Shown: positions 34,250 through 42,558 of the stretch, piece by piece | Numbering within the stretch: position 1 is the first letter of the stretch | Layout of the letters: every line of letters starts with the position of its first letter | Source: an uncultured Ruminococcus sp. | Lineage (GTDB): Bacteria > Bacillota > Clostridia > Lachnospirales > Lachnospiraceae | NCBI GenBank assembly: GCA_946494335.1 | Contig: CAMMBV010000031.1 | Location: 1 to 43,703 of the forward strand | Length of the DNA: 43,703 bases | Reading direction: 5' to 3' | Translations under genes and position numbers: made by a program | Notes under the pieces: generated by a model | Databases searched by the model: none | Told to the model about the DNA's origin: nothing | What the model saw: only the letters and a program-made list of their open reading frames with translations

Positions 34250-34282
34250 GTTTATGGATAAACTCCTCCGTTTATGATAAAA
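34250..34282. promoter_or_regulatory. paired GTTTAT-ATAAAC repeats before carboxypeptidase gene
   Basis: GTTTAT-GG-ATAAAC is a perfect 6+6 inverted repeat, and 20 bases on a near copy (GTTTATGATAAAA) follows in the same direction. The pair lies in the leader/promoter region of the carboxypeptidase gene and overlaps the terminator tail of scpB. It may be an operator; no regulator is known. Confidence 0.35.
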
Positions 34283-34323
34283 AGGAAAGACCGCTTTGGA
34301 ACCTTTCCTGCTCCAAAACGATC
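34279..34323 (-). terminator. rho-independent terminator after scpB
   Basis: On the minus strand a 12-bp stem (GATCGTTTTGGA/TCCAAAGCGGTC, three wobbles) with an 11-nt loop is followed by TTTCCTTTTT. It begins about 8 bases past the scpB stop. Confidence 0.7.
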
Positions 34324-34330
34324 TGTCTGT

Positions 34331-34906
34331 TTACTCCTGTGAATCCATATGTAAACTGATCTCTTCTTCCGCCTCCGCCTTAAAATCCTCCAGCTGCACC
34401 GGATCAATGACCGGAAGCTCCTCCTGGGACTCCACGCCGAAACTTCTTAAAAATTCCTCCGTGGTCCCAAAAAGAATCGGTTTTCCCGGTGCGTCCAGCC
34501 GTCCCACCTCCTGGACCAGACCGTATTCCACCAGCTTATTGACCGCATGATCACATTTGACTCCCCGTATTTTTTCAATTTCCAGCCTGGTAACCGGCTG
34601 TTTATAAGCGATGATGGAAAGAGTCTCCATCATCACATCGGTGAGAACCGCCTTTTTTGGTTCCATGGCGATTTTTACCAGATAATCATAATATTCCTGT
34701 TTTGTACACATCTGATAAGACTGTTCCAGTTCAATGATTTTAATTCCCCTGTCTTCCCTTTCATAGGAGTTCATCATCTCCTGAATCACCTTTTTCGTTT
34801 CCTCTTTTTCCAGCTCCACCGCTTTTGCGATCCGTGACAGTTCTATGGAATCACCTGCGGAAAAAAGAATAGCCTCAATGGCTCCCCACACTTTCTGTCT
34901 GTTCAT
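34331..34906 (-). CDS. scpB: SMC-Scp complex subunit ScpB
   Basis: The 191-aa protein has the two winged-helix domains of ScpB (AIEAILFSAGDSIELSRIA and LSIIAYKQPVTRLEIEKIRGV, then LVQEVGRLDAPGKPILFGTT) and an acidic C-terminus. With ScpA and SMC it condenses and segregates the chromosome. It overlaps scpA by 32 nt. The terminator downstream marks the end of the transcript. Confidence 0.95.
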   Translation of the reverse strand: MNRQKVWGAIEAILFSAGDSIELSRIAKAVELEKEETKKVIQEMMNSYEREDRGIKIIELEQSYQMCTKQEYYDYLVKIAMEPKKAVLTDVMMETLSIIAYKQPVTRLEIEKIRGVKCDHAVNKLVEYGLVQEVGRLDAPGKPILFGTTEEFLRSFGVESQEELPVIDPVQLEDFKAEAEEEISLHMDSQE

Positions 34907-35654
34907 ATGCCCTCACTTCAATTTTAATATCATCAAAAATATGCTCCTGGCTGATTCGGATCAAACCCGTTTTCATCAATTCCAGCACAGCCAGAAAAGT
35001 CACCACAATCTGGGTTTTGCTGCACTGTTTTTCCAGAAGATCACGGAAAGAAAATTTTTTCTTCTTCCTGGCATATTCTCCCACATAGGTCATTTTATCC
35101 GGAAGGCTGACTTCTTCTTTCTCAATACGGCCGAACTTGCTCCGGATGGGATCCAGTTTCTCCTCCTGGCGTTTCATCACATTTTCAAAGATGCGGCGCA
35201 GCTGATCCAGATTCATATCGCCTACCAGCTCCTTTACATTTACTTCCGGCCGGTAAGACAGCACTTCTTTTGGCATGGAACTGGGCCTGTACACGCTGCG
35301 GGATGCCTGGGCCATCCGATCCCGCAGTTCATAGGACATATATTTATAGGTCTTATATTCCAGCAGCCTTTGCACCAGCTCATCCCTGGGATCTTCCTCC
35401 TCCCCTTCCTCGTTCACTTCTCTGGGAAGCAGCATCCTGCATTTGATATCAATCAGCGTGGCGGCCATCACCATAAACTCGCTCATAACGTTCAGATCCT
35501 GCCGCTGCATTTCCCGGATATATGCCAGGTATTGGTTTGTAATTTCCACAATGGGAATATCATATATATCAATTTTATTCTTGTCAATCAGATGCAAAAG
35601 AAGATCCAAAGGACCCTCAAACACCTGCAGTTTTACCGGTATACCCATACTCAT
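34875..35654 (-). CDS. scpA: segregation and condensation protein ScpA
   Basis: The 259-aa kleisin has the N-terminal SMC-neck-binding part (KLQVFEGPLDLLLHLIDKNKIDIYDIPI), a middle charged linker and a C-terminal winged helix (VVTFLAVLELMKTGLIRISQ). It bridges the SMC heads with ScpB. AAAGGA lies 5 nt before the chosen ATG, which overlaps the stop of the metallophosphoesterase gene by 4 nt. Confidence 0.96.
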   Translation of the reverse strand: MSMGIPVKLQVFEGPLDLLLHLIDKNKIDIYDIPIVEITNQYLAYIREMQRQDLNVMSEFMVMAATLIDIKCRMLLPREVNEEGEEEDPRDELVQRLLEYKTYKYMSYELRDRMAQASRSVYRPSSMPKEVLSYRPEVNVKELVGDMNLDQLRRIFENVMKRQEEKLDPIRSKFGRIEKEEVSLPDKMTYVGEYARKKKKFSFRDLLEKQCSKTQIVVTFLAVLELMKTGLIRISQEHIFDDIKIEVRAYEQTESVGSH

Positions 35655-36454
35655 CTCTTTCCTTTAATATCCACACACACCAGTTCTCTGGGATTCCACA
35701 GCCGCAGGGGCAGCGTATGTTCCCCAAGCCCCGCGCTGACAATCATGGCGGCGTGGTCCTTTTCAAAAAATCCGTATCCGTATTTGGGAAACAGCGTGAA
35801 ATCATTGCCCACTACGGCATGTTTCCCGCCCAGCCGTATGATTCCCCCGTGATAATGACCGGACAGAATAAGATCCGGCTTCCATCTTATATATGTTTCA
35901 AAATATTTTGGATAATGGGCCAGCAGAATGCAAAAAGCACGGTCATCCTTATCCGGCAGGGCAGAAAAAAGCTCTTCTTCCGGAAGTATTCCGCGGTAAA
36001 ACCGGTCGTAATACTTCCTGGGAAGTTCATAACCGGCAATTTTAAGGGAGATATCCTTTATCCGCACGAAGACATCCTTATTCTCCAGCAGCGTCACCTT
36101 GTACTGCTCCAGCAGCTTAAGGTACTGCTCATACATGGAATCATAAACCTCCGGATATATTTTCAGACGGTACTCATGATTTCCGTTGGCCGCAAAGACG
36201 GGCACGTCCTCTGGCAGTATGGACAGAAGCTTTTCGGTATGCTCCATGCTCTGTCCCGGTTTCCCCACTACGATATCTCCGCCCAGTAAAATCAGATCGG
36301 CGCCCAGTAAATCCAAGGTCCTCTGCAATTTCGTCCAGTTTTCCCCAAATGAGGTGTTATGAAAATCACTGATGAAAACGATCCGTATCCCATCGGGAGA
36401 ATTATTCAGTTTTTCGGAAGTAACACTGTATTTTTTTACAATGAATTTTTTCAT
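35651..36454 (-). CDS. calcineurin-like metallophosphoesterase
   Basis: The 267-aa protein carries the dimetal phosphoesterase motifs in order: SDFHN (D-x-H), GGDIV, GNHEYR, LAHYP and SGHYHGG. There is no strong signal peptide. The family (YkuE/YaeI-like) includes membrane-associated phosphohydrolases, some acting on UDP-diacylglucosamine or phospholipids, but the substrate here is unknown. Two ATGs are close; the one at 36454 has GGGGAG nine bases before it, against three for the ATG at 36460. It couples to scpA by a 4-nt overlap. Confidence 0.88.
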   Translation of the reverse strand: MKKFIVKKYSVTSEKLNNSPDGIRIVFISDFHNTSFGENWTKLQRTLDLLGADLILLGGDIVVGKPGQSMEHTEKLLSILPEDVPVFAANGNHEYRLKIYPEVYDSMYEQYLKLLEQYKVTLLENKDVFVRIKDISLKIAGYELPRKYYDRFYRGILPEEELFSALPDKDDRAFCILLAHYPKYFETYIRWKPDLILSGHYHGGIIRLGGKHAVVGNDFTLFPKYGYGFFEKDHAAMIVSAGLGEHTLPLRLWNPRELVCVDIKGKR

Positions 36455-36511
36455 CTGCATCTGCTCCCCTGTCTGCCATCCGTATTATACTACAATAAAG
36501 TCCGATGATTT

Positions 36512-37810
36512 TCAAGGCGAGATTGCTTCATGATGCCTGAAAGGAGAATCCATACCGTTATAAAAAGAGGAGGCGGTCTCCTGCCCGGTACCGCCTGCCT
36601 TTTCACTGCCTCCCTGCAAATACAGCCGGAAAGCTTTTTTCAGATAATCCAGATATTTTGCCTTTTCCACATTCTCCGTAAAGATAATATCCACGCTGCC
36701 GATTTCTTTTCCGTCAATACTGTAAACGGCGCTTCCGGCCTTATCTCCTTTTTTCACCGGGGCTTTTACATCCTGATCCATGGAGATTTCTTTTTTTACC
36801 TCCGACAGATTTGCGCCTTTCGTATCCAGATACCGAAATTCACCGGCAAAACCGCATCCGGCCTCATTTTCAATGGCTCCGGATATAGGCACCGGAGAAA
36901 GCTTCTCTTTATTTTCATCCACATAGAGACTGCAGTTTCCAAACCCGTAGTTCAGTAAGGCAGAAGCGTCACGAAACCTGGTTTTCGTATCAGGCGCTCC
37001 CATAATGACAGAAATCAGTGTAATATCATCCCTGCTGGCCACGGCGGATACGCAGAATTTGGCTTTGGAGGTGCTTCCGGTTTTCAGGCCCACACACCCG
37101 TCATAGCCCCGGATCAGTTTATTCGTATTGGTGAGTCCGAATTCTTTGGAACCCTGATTGGTGACATGGGTGATGTTTTCCATCCAGATCGACGAATATG
37201 TAAGCACCTGGGGATGTCTGGTCACCAGTTCTCTGGAAATCACCGCCACATCGTGAGCCGTTGTATAATGCCCGTCAGAATCTGTCAATCCGCAGCAGTC
37301 TTCAAAAACAGTATGCTCCAGACCCAGTTCTTTGGCCCGCTGATTCATCCTCTTTACAAATTCCGTCTCACTTCCGGCGATATGCTCTGCCATCACCACC
37401 GACGCATCGTTTCCGGAGGCCACCACAATACATTTAATCAGGGTTTCCACCGTCTGTTTCTCACCCTCTTCCAGAAACACCTGGGAACCGCCCATACTTT
37501 TGGCGTGAGCGCTGGTAACGGCCTCTTCCTCCAGGGTCAGCGTCCCTTTCTCCAGTTCCTCAAATATCAAAAGCAGCGTCATGATCTTGGTGATGCTGGC
37601 GGGACTTCTCTGCTCGTCTGAATTCTTTTCATACAGTATCTCCCCGGTGGAAGCTTCCATCAGAATTGCCGCCGGCGCTTCCACTGCAACCGGCTCATCG
37701 CCCGCGTTCTCCTTTTCTTCCGTCTCTTTTGCCATCACTGACGACATGGAAAATAAAAACATACCGGCCGCCATTATCATGATAAAGATGATCTTTTTAC
37801 AGATTCCCAT
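36512..37810 (-). CDS. D-alanyl-D-alanine carboxypeptidase (DacF/PBP5 type)
   Basis: The 432-aa protein has an N-terminal signal sequence (residues 5-27) and the catalytic motifs S72-I-T-K75, S132-G-N134 and K243-T-G245. A PBP5-C type domain follows (about 300-390, APVKKGDKAGSAVYSIDGKEIGSVDI). It ends in a Gly/Ser tail without a clear amphipathic anchor. It removes terminal D-Ala from peptidoglycan peptides; DacF-type enzymes act in sporulation in relatives, and its link to sporulation here is inference. It precedes the metallophosphoesterase by about 50 bases and lies after the rpsU terminator. Confidence 0.92.
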   Translation of the reverse strand: MGICKKIIFIMIMAAGMFLFSMSSVMAKETEEKENAGDEPVAVEAPAAILMEASTGEILYEKNSDEQRSPASITKIMTLLLIFEELEKGTLTLEEEAVTSAHAKSMGGSQVFLEEGEKQTVETLIKCIVVASGNDASVVMAEHIAGSETEFVKRMNQRAKELGLEHTVFEDCCGLTDSDGHYTTAHDVAVISRELVTRHPQVLTYSSIWMENITHVTNQGSKEFGLTNTNKLIRGYDGCVGLKTGSTSKAKFCVSAVASRDDITLISVIMGAPDTKTRFRDASALLNYGFGNCSLYVDENKEKLSPVPISGAIENEAGCGFAGEFRYLDTKGANLSEVKKEISMDQDVKAPVKKGDKAGSAVYSIDGKEIGSVDIIFTENVEKAKYLDYLKKAFRLYLQGGSEKAGGTGQETASSFYNGMDSPFRHHEAISP

Positions 37811-37874
37811 TCTCTCTTCCCCAACTCCTTTTTTCTAATGTACGACCAGGAGCCGGGAAATATGAATTGCCCAC

Positions 37875-37906
37875 AAAAAAATCCCTGATTGAAATCAGGG
37901 ATTTTT
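37875..37906 (-). terminator. rho-independent terminator of rpsU
   Basis: A perfect 9-bp stem (ATCCCTGAT/ATCAGGGAT) with a 4-nt loop is followed on the minus strand by seven T residues. It lies just past the rpsU stop and isolates it from the carboxypeptidase gene. Confidence 0.9.
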
Positions 37907-37913
37907 CGGCACA

Positions 37914-38090
37914 TTAATTATATTTACGTTTTCTGGCAGCTTCCGATTTTTTCTTACGGCGAACGCTTGGTTTCTCGTAATGTTCTCTTTTTCGGATTTC
38001 CTGCTGAATTCCGGCCTTTGCGCAACTGCGTTTAAATCTGCGTAATGCGCTGTCCAGAGATTCGTTTTCTTTTACGATAACGTTTGACAT
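37914..38090 (-). CDS. rpsU: 30S ribosomal protein S21
   Basis: The 58-aa basic protein begins [20 protein letters not shown] and ends in a Lys/Arg-rich tail, the usual size and sequence of bS21. It binds the 30S subunit near the anti-Shine-Dalgarno region and helps initiation. AGGTG sits 7 nt before the ATG. The gene has its own promoter (38169-38196) and terminator, so it is a single-gene unit placed between alaS and the carboxypeptidase gene. Confidence 0.96.
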   Translation of the reverse strand: MSNVIVKENESLDSALRRFKRSCAKAGIQQEIRKREHYEKPSVRRKKKSEAARKRKYN

Positions 38091-38112
38091 AGACTCACAC
38101 CTAACCTCCCTC

Positions 38113-38139
38113 CAGTTGTAGATTGTGCATACACAACTG
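38113..38139 (-). promoter_or_regulatory. alternative hairpins in the rpsU leader
   Basis: In the rpsU leader CAGTTGT can pair with ACAACTG (7 bp), or the overlapping TTGTG can pair with CACAA (5 bp, 4-nt loop). The two pairings exclude each other. The structure sits 23 bases before the start codon, next to the GGAGGGAGG purine stretch, and could control ribosome access. Confidence 0.4.
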
Positions 38140-38168
38140 TTTGGGTATTTTTTACTGCACTAGAGATA

Positions 38169-38196
38169 ATTATAACAGATTTTTCTTATTCGTCAA
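38169..38196 (-). promoter_or_regulatory. strong promoter of rpsU
   Basis: TTGACG (-35) and a perfect TATAAT (-10) on the minus strand are separated by 16 bases. Expected transcription start is near 38162, about 72 bases before the rpsU ATG and just past the alaS stop. Confidence 0.85.
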
Positions 38197-38224
38197 CTAA
38201 TTTAGCCATTTTTTTTAGAAAAAC

Positions 38225-40867
38225 TCAGCCTTTAATCTGTTCTTCCAGTACGCTGGAAATCATCTGCAGCGCTTCCGGTATTTTGGAGACGTCTTTTCCT
38301 CCCGCCTGAGCCATCTGGGGACGTCCGCCTCCGCCGCCTCCTACGCAGGAAGCAGCCGCTTTGATCAGATTTCCGGCATGGACGCCTTTATCCAGGGCGC
38401 CTTTGGTGGCTGCCGCCATCATGTTCACTTTTCCTCCGGCAGACGACATCAATACGACCACACCTTCGCCCAGCTTCTCCTTCAGCTGATCGCCCAGATC
38501 GCGCAGGCCGTTCATATCCACATCGGAAAGAGCGGCCGCCAGTACTTTGACGCCTTTGATCTCCGTCACCTTATCCATCACATCTCCCAGGGAATCCTGA
38601 GCCATTTTACTTTTCAGTGACTCATTCTCACTGTGCAGAGCTTTTACTTCCGCCTGCAGATGCATAATCTTATCCGTCAGCTCCGCCGGACTGGTTTTCA
38701 GAAGAGAAGCCGCCTCATTGATTCGGTCTTCCAGCTCTTTATAATATGCCAGCACACCGTTTCCTGTCAGCGCTTCTATACGCCGCACTCCGGCTGCAAT
38801 GCCGGATTCCGATACGATTTTAAACAGAGAAATCACACCCGTATTGGCCACATGGGTACCGCCGCAAAGCTCTCTTGAGAAATCACCCATGGAAACCACA
38901 CGCACTTCATCCGAATATTTTTCGCCAAACAGCGCCATGGCGCCTGATTTTTTTGCCTCCTCCAGACTCATAATCTGCGTATCCACAGGAAGATTGGCCT
39001 GGATCTCCTGGTTTACCAGCGCCTCTGTCTTTAAAAGCTCCTCCTGGGTCATGGCCTGGAAATGGGCAAAGTCAAAGCGAAGTCTTCCCGGCGTCACTAA
39101 AGAACCTTTCTGCTCCACATGAGAACCGAGAACGGTTTTCAGCGCTTTCTGAAGCAGATGGGTTGCGCTGTGATTTTTGGCGGTATCCAGACGTTTCTCC
39201 TTATCCACTGACAGGGTTACCGTATCGCCGGTTTTCAGCATACCGGAAAGCATCACACCGGTATGTCCCACTTTCTGTCCTCGCAAATGAATGGTATCCT
39301 CCACCTGGAAGGTTCCATCGGCGCTTTCAATCACGCCGACATCCCCCTGCTGGCCGCCCATGGTGCCGTAAAATGGCGTCACCTTCGTGATAATAGTTCC
39401 CTTCTGGCCTTCCATCAGGCTGTCTGTCAGCTCACTCTCCGTGGTCATGACGGAAATTTCCGACTCCAGCGTCAGTCTGTCATAGCCGTCAAACTCTGTG
39501 GTCACAGCCGGATCGATCAGATCGTATACAGTGGCGTCCGCACCCATATAATTGCTCTTTTCTCTTCTGGTCCGGGCCCTGGTCCGCTGCTCTTCCATCT
39601 CTTTGGCAAAACCTTCCTCATCGATCTGATATCCCTTTTCCTCCAGAATCTCTTTGGTCAGGTCCAGGGGGAAACCATAGGTATCGTAAAGACGGAACGC
39701 ATCCTGTCCATTGAGGATTTTCACACCCTTTTCTTTCATATCGGCTTCCATCTCAGAGAGAATTTTCAGACCCTGGTCAATGGTTTTCCCGAACTGGTTT
39801 TCCTCGTTGGTCAGCACCTTTAAGATGAAATCCTTTTTCTCCGCCAGCTCCGGATATCCGTCTTTGGAGCCTTCAATCACCGTCTCACTCAATTTTGCCA
39901 GGAATTCTCCCTGGATACCCAGCAGACGGCCGTGACGGGCCGCCCGGCGAATCAGGCGGCGCAGAACATAGCCCCGTCCCTCGTTGGTGGGCATGATGCC
40001 GTCTGAGATCATAAAGGTGGCGGAACGCATATGGTCTGTGATCAGACGGATGGAAATATCGTCCTTTTCATTTTCGTGGTACTTCTTTCCGGCGATTTCG
40101 CATACCTTTTCCCGAAGTGCACAGATGGTGTCCACATCAAAGATGGAATCCACATCCTGTACTACGACGGCCAGACGTTCCAGACCCATTCCTGTATCGA
40201 TATTTTTATTTTTCAGCGTTTCATAATGGCCGTTTCCATCGTTTTCAAACTGGGTAAATACATTGTTCCAGATCTCAATGTAACGGTCGCAGTCACAGCC
40301 TACCGTACAGTCCGGTTTCCCGCATCCGTATTTTTCTCCCCGGTCATAATATACTTCTGAACAGGGGCCGCAGGGACCTGCGCCGTGCTCCCAGAAGTTG
40401 TCCTCTTTACCGAAGCGGTAGATTCTCTCCGGCGCTATGCCGATATCTTTATTCCAGATATCGAAAGCCTCATCGTCGTCCAGGTAAACGGAAGGATAGA
40501 GGCAGTCGGGATCCAGACCCACCACCCTGGTCAGAAATTCCCAGGACCAGGCGATGGCTTCCTTTTTAAAGTAATCTCCAAAGGAGAAGTTTCCCAACAT
40601 TTCAAAAAATGTACCGTGACGGGCTGTCTTTCCCACATTTTCAATATCGCCGGTCCGGATACATTTCTGGCATGTAGCCACCCTTTTACAGGGCGGAATT
40701 TCAGCCCCTGTAAAATAAGGTTTCAGCGGAGCCATGCCCGCGTTGATAAGAAGCAGACTTTTATCATTCTGTGGAATCAGCGAAAAACTTTTCATCACCA
40801 GATGGCCTTTGCTTTCAAAAAAATCCAGAAACATCTGGCGAAGTTCATTCACTCCATACTTTTTCAC
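38225..40867 (-). CDS. alaS: alanyl-tRNA synthetase
   Basis: The 880-aa enzyme has the class II aminoacylation core from the N-terminus (GVNELRQMFLDFFESKGH, ARHGTFFEMLGNFSFGDYFK). The editing domain has HSATHLLQ and CGGTHV zinc/editing motifs. The C-Ala domain ends in a run of glycines (VGGGGGGRPQMAQAGG). The start codon is GTG with AGGAGG nine bases upstream. It follows tyrS by 56 bases with no terminator between, so it is transcribed under the tyrosine T-box. Confidence 0.97.
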   Translation of the reverse strand: MKKYGVNELRQMFLDFFESKGHLVMKSFSLIPQNDKSLLLINAGMAPLKPYFTGAEIPPCKRVATCQKCIRTGDIENVGKTARHGTFFEMLGNFSFGDYFKKEAIAWSWEFLTRVVGLDPDCLYPSVYLDDDEAFDIWNKDIGIAPERIYRFGKEDNFWEHGAGPCGPCSEVYYDRGEKYGCGKPDCTVGCDCDRYIEIWNNVFTQFENDGNGHYETLKNKNIDTGMGLERLAVVVQDVDSIFDVDTICALREKVCEIAGKKYHENEKDDISIRLITDHMRSATFMISDGIMPTNEGRGYVLRRLIRRAARHGRLLGIQGEFLAKLSETVIEGSKDGYPELAEKKDFILKVLTNEENQFGKTIDQGLKILSEMEADMKEKGVKILNGQDAFRLYDTYGFPLDLTKEILEEKGYQIDEEGFAKEMEEQRTRARTRREKSNYMGADATVYDLIDPAVTTEFDGYDRLTLESEISVMTTESELTDSLMEGQKGTIITKVTPFYGTMGGQQGDVGVIESADGTFQVEDTIHLRGQKVGHTGVMLSGMLKTGDTVTLSVDKEKRLDTAKNHSATHLLQKALKTVLGSHVEQKGSLVTPGRLRFDFAHFQAMTQEELLKTEALVNQEIQANLPVDTQIMSLEEAKKSGAMALFGEKYSDEVRVVSMGDFSRELCGGTHVANTGVISLFKIVSESGIAAGVRRIEALTGNGVLAYYKELEDRINEAASLLKTSPAELTDKIMHLQAEVKALHSENESLKSKMAQDSLGDVMDKVTEIKGVKVLAAALSDVDMNGLRDLGDQLKEKLGEGVVVLMSSAGGKVNMMAAATKGALDKGVHAGNLIKAAASCVGGGGGGRPQMAQAGGKDVSKIPEALQMISSVLEEQIKG

Positions 40868-40923
40868 GTTCTATTTCCTCCTGACGTATCAGATTTTGAT
40901 GCAGAATATTCTATCACAGTTCC

Positions 40924-42147
40924 CTATTTCAGGCAAATTTTTTTGAAGCTCTTTTTGCCCCGTTTCAGCACAACGCCGTCTCCTGCGAAGGCGTCCTTTG
41001 GCAGGGTATGATGAATATCGGTAATCTTTTCTCCGTTGACGGACACGCCTCCCTGCTCCACGTTTTTTCTTCCGTCGGAGCGGCTTTTGGCCAGACCGGA
41101 GACGGTCAGCATGGTGATGATATCGATGGAATCCTCCTTAAAATCATCCTCACCAAGCTCCACTGTGGGCATTTCAGCGGCATTTCCGCTGGAAAACAGC
41201 GCTCTGGCGCCGGACTGCGCTTTCCTGGCCTCCTCTTCGCCGTGTACCAGGCCGGTCAGCTCATAAGCCAGAATTTCCTTGGCCTGATTCAGCTGGCTGC
41301 CTTCCCATTTGTCCATCTCATCCACCTGTTCCAGCGGAAGGAAGGTGAGCATCCGCAGACATTTCAGTACATCAGCGTCAGCCACGTTTCTCCAGTACTG
41401 ATAGAAATCAAAGGGAGAGGTTTTATTGGGATCCAGCCATACGGCGCCGGACTGGGTTTTTCCCATTTTCTTTCCTTCCGAATTCAAAAGCAAAGTGATG
41501 GTCATGGCGTAAGCGTCTTTATTAAGTTTTCTTCGAATCAGCTCCGTGCCGCCCAGCATATTGCTCCACTGGTCGTCGCCGCCGAACTGCATATTGCAGC
41601 CGTATTTCTGATACAAAGCGTAGAAATCATAGCTCTGCATGATCATGTAATTGAACTCCAGAAAGCTTAAGCCCTTTTCCATCCTCTGCTTATAGCATTC
41701 CGCCCGCAGCATATTGTTGACGGAGAAACAGGCTCCCACCTCACGCAGCAGCTCCACGTAATTCAGGTTCATCAGCCAGTCGGCATTGTTTACCATCAAC
41801 GCCTTGTCCTCTCCGAATTCAATAAACCGGCTCATCTGTTTTTTGAAGCAGTCGCAGTTATGCTGGATGGTTTCCACTGTCATCATCTGGCGCATATCGG
41901 AACGTCCGGAAGGATCGCCAATCATTCCCGTGCCGCCTCCCAGCAGTGCGATGGGTTTGTTTCCCGCCATCTGCAGTCGTTTCATCAGGCAAAGGGCCAT
42001 GAAATGTCCCACATGCAGGCTGTCCGCCGTGGGGTCAAAGCCGATGTAAAATGTGGCCTTTCCCGCATTTACCAGCTCCCGAATTTCTTTTTCATCTGTT
42101 ACCTGGGCAATCAGGCCTCTGGCCTGAAGCTCTTCATAAATTTTCAT
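40924..42147 (-). CDS. tyrS: tyrosyl-tRNA synthetase
   Basis: The 407-aa class I enzyme begins MKIYEELQARGLIAQVTD and has the HIGH motif as HVGH, the KMSKS loop as KMGKT and a C-terminal S4 RNA-binding domain (SGLAKSRSDGRKNVEQGGVSVNG). ATG at 42147 has AGGAGG five bases upstream; the frame is open into the T-box leader but that part is not translated. Its expression is governed by the T-box at 42209-42490. Confidence 0.97.
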   Translation of the reverse strand: MKIYEELQARGLIAQVTDEKEIRELVNAGKATFYIGFDPTADSLHVGHFMALCLMKRLQMAGNKPIALLGGGTGMIGDPSGRSDMRQMMTVETIQHNCDCFKKQMSRFIEFGEDKALMVNNADWLMNLNYVELLREVGACFSVNNMLRAECYKQRMEKGLSFLEFNYMIMQSYDFYALYQKYGCNMQFGGDDQWSNMLGGTELIRRKLNKDAYAMTITLLLNSEGKKMGKTQSGAVWLDPNKTSPFDFYQYWRNVADADVLKCLRMLTFLPLEQVDEMDKWEGSQLNQAKEILAYELTGLVHGEEEARKAQSGARALFSSGNAAEMPTVELGEDDFKEDSIDIITMLTVSGLAKSRSDGRKNVEQGGVSVNGEKITDIHHTLPKDAFAGDGVVLKRGKKSFKKICLK

Positions 42148-42208
42148 AATGACCTCCTGTATCTTTTTTCGCAGGTACAAAGACATACCTCTTTGCCCCT
42201 GACGGCAT

Positions 42209-42490
42209 AAAAAAACTCCCGTCCTTATCGAAAAGGACGAGAGAGTCTCCCGTGTTACCACCTTTGTTCACAGCCGGTTCGCACCGTCTGCCTTTGCAGG
42301 TACCAGTTTTTCGATACCCCGACCAGTATAACGTCTGTCAGTCCGTCACAGCCTACTTGTCTTTCAGTGTGAAGCTTGGGGATGTATTCAGTTTCAGCTT
42401 CTGCATGCGCCTCTCACCTTCCGGCAGCTCTCTGTTTGCTTTCCCTGCACCTACTTGTTCCCGTCATCGCTGTTTTCTATTTGTTTACTG
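42209..42490 (-). promoter_or_regulatory. tyrosine T-box riboswitch
   Basis: The leader has the conserved T-box sequence AAGGTGGTAACACGGG (42249-42264) that pairs with the uncharged tRNA acceptor end. A stem I region carries the specifier UAC (Tyr) at 42384-42386 within CTGAATACATCC. The intrinsic terminator is at 42209-42243: an 11-bp stem CTCTCGTCCTT/AAGGACGGGAG followed by seven T. Uncharged tRNA-Tyr would stabilise the antiterminator and switch on tyrS and, by readthrough, alaS. This leader accounts for the gene-free stretch 42148-42558. Confidence 0.95.
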
Positions 42491-42496
42491 TATGTC

Positions 42497-42525
42497 AGTA
42501 TACAAATCCTTCCATCCTTTGTCAA
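42497..42525 (-). promoter_or_regulatory. promoter of the tyrS T-box leader
   Basis: A perfect TTGACA (-35) and TATACT (-10) on the minus strand are 17 bases apart, 34 bases past the Rpn stop codon. Transcription is expected to start near 42490. Confidence 0.88.
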
Positions 42526-42558
42526 GCGGTTTCTGGTATTGATGTTTCTGGCATTAAA

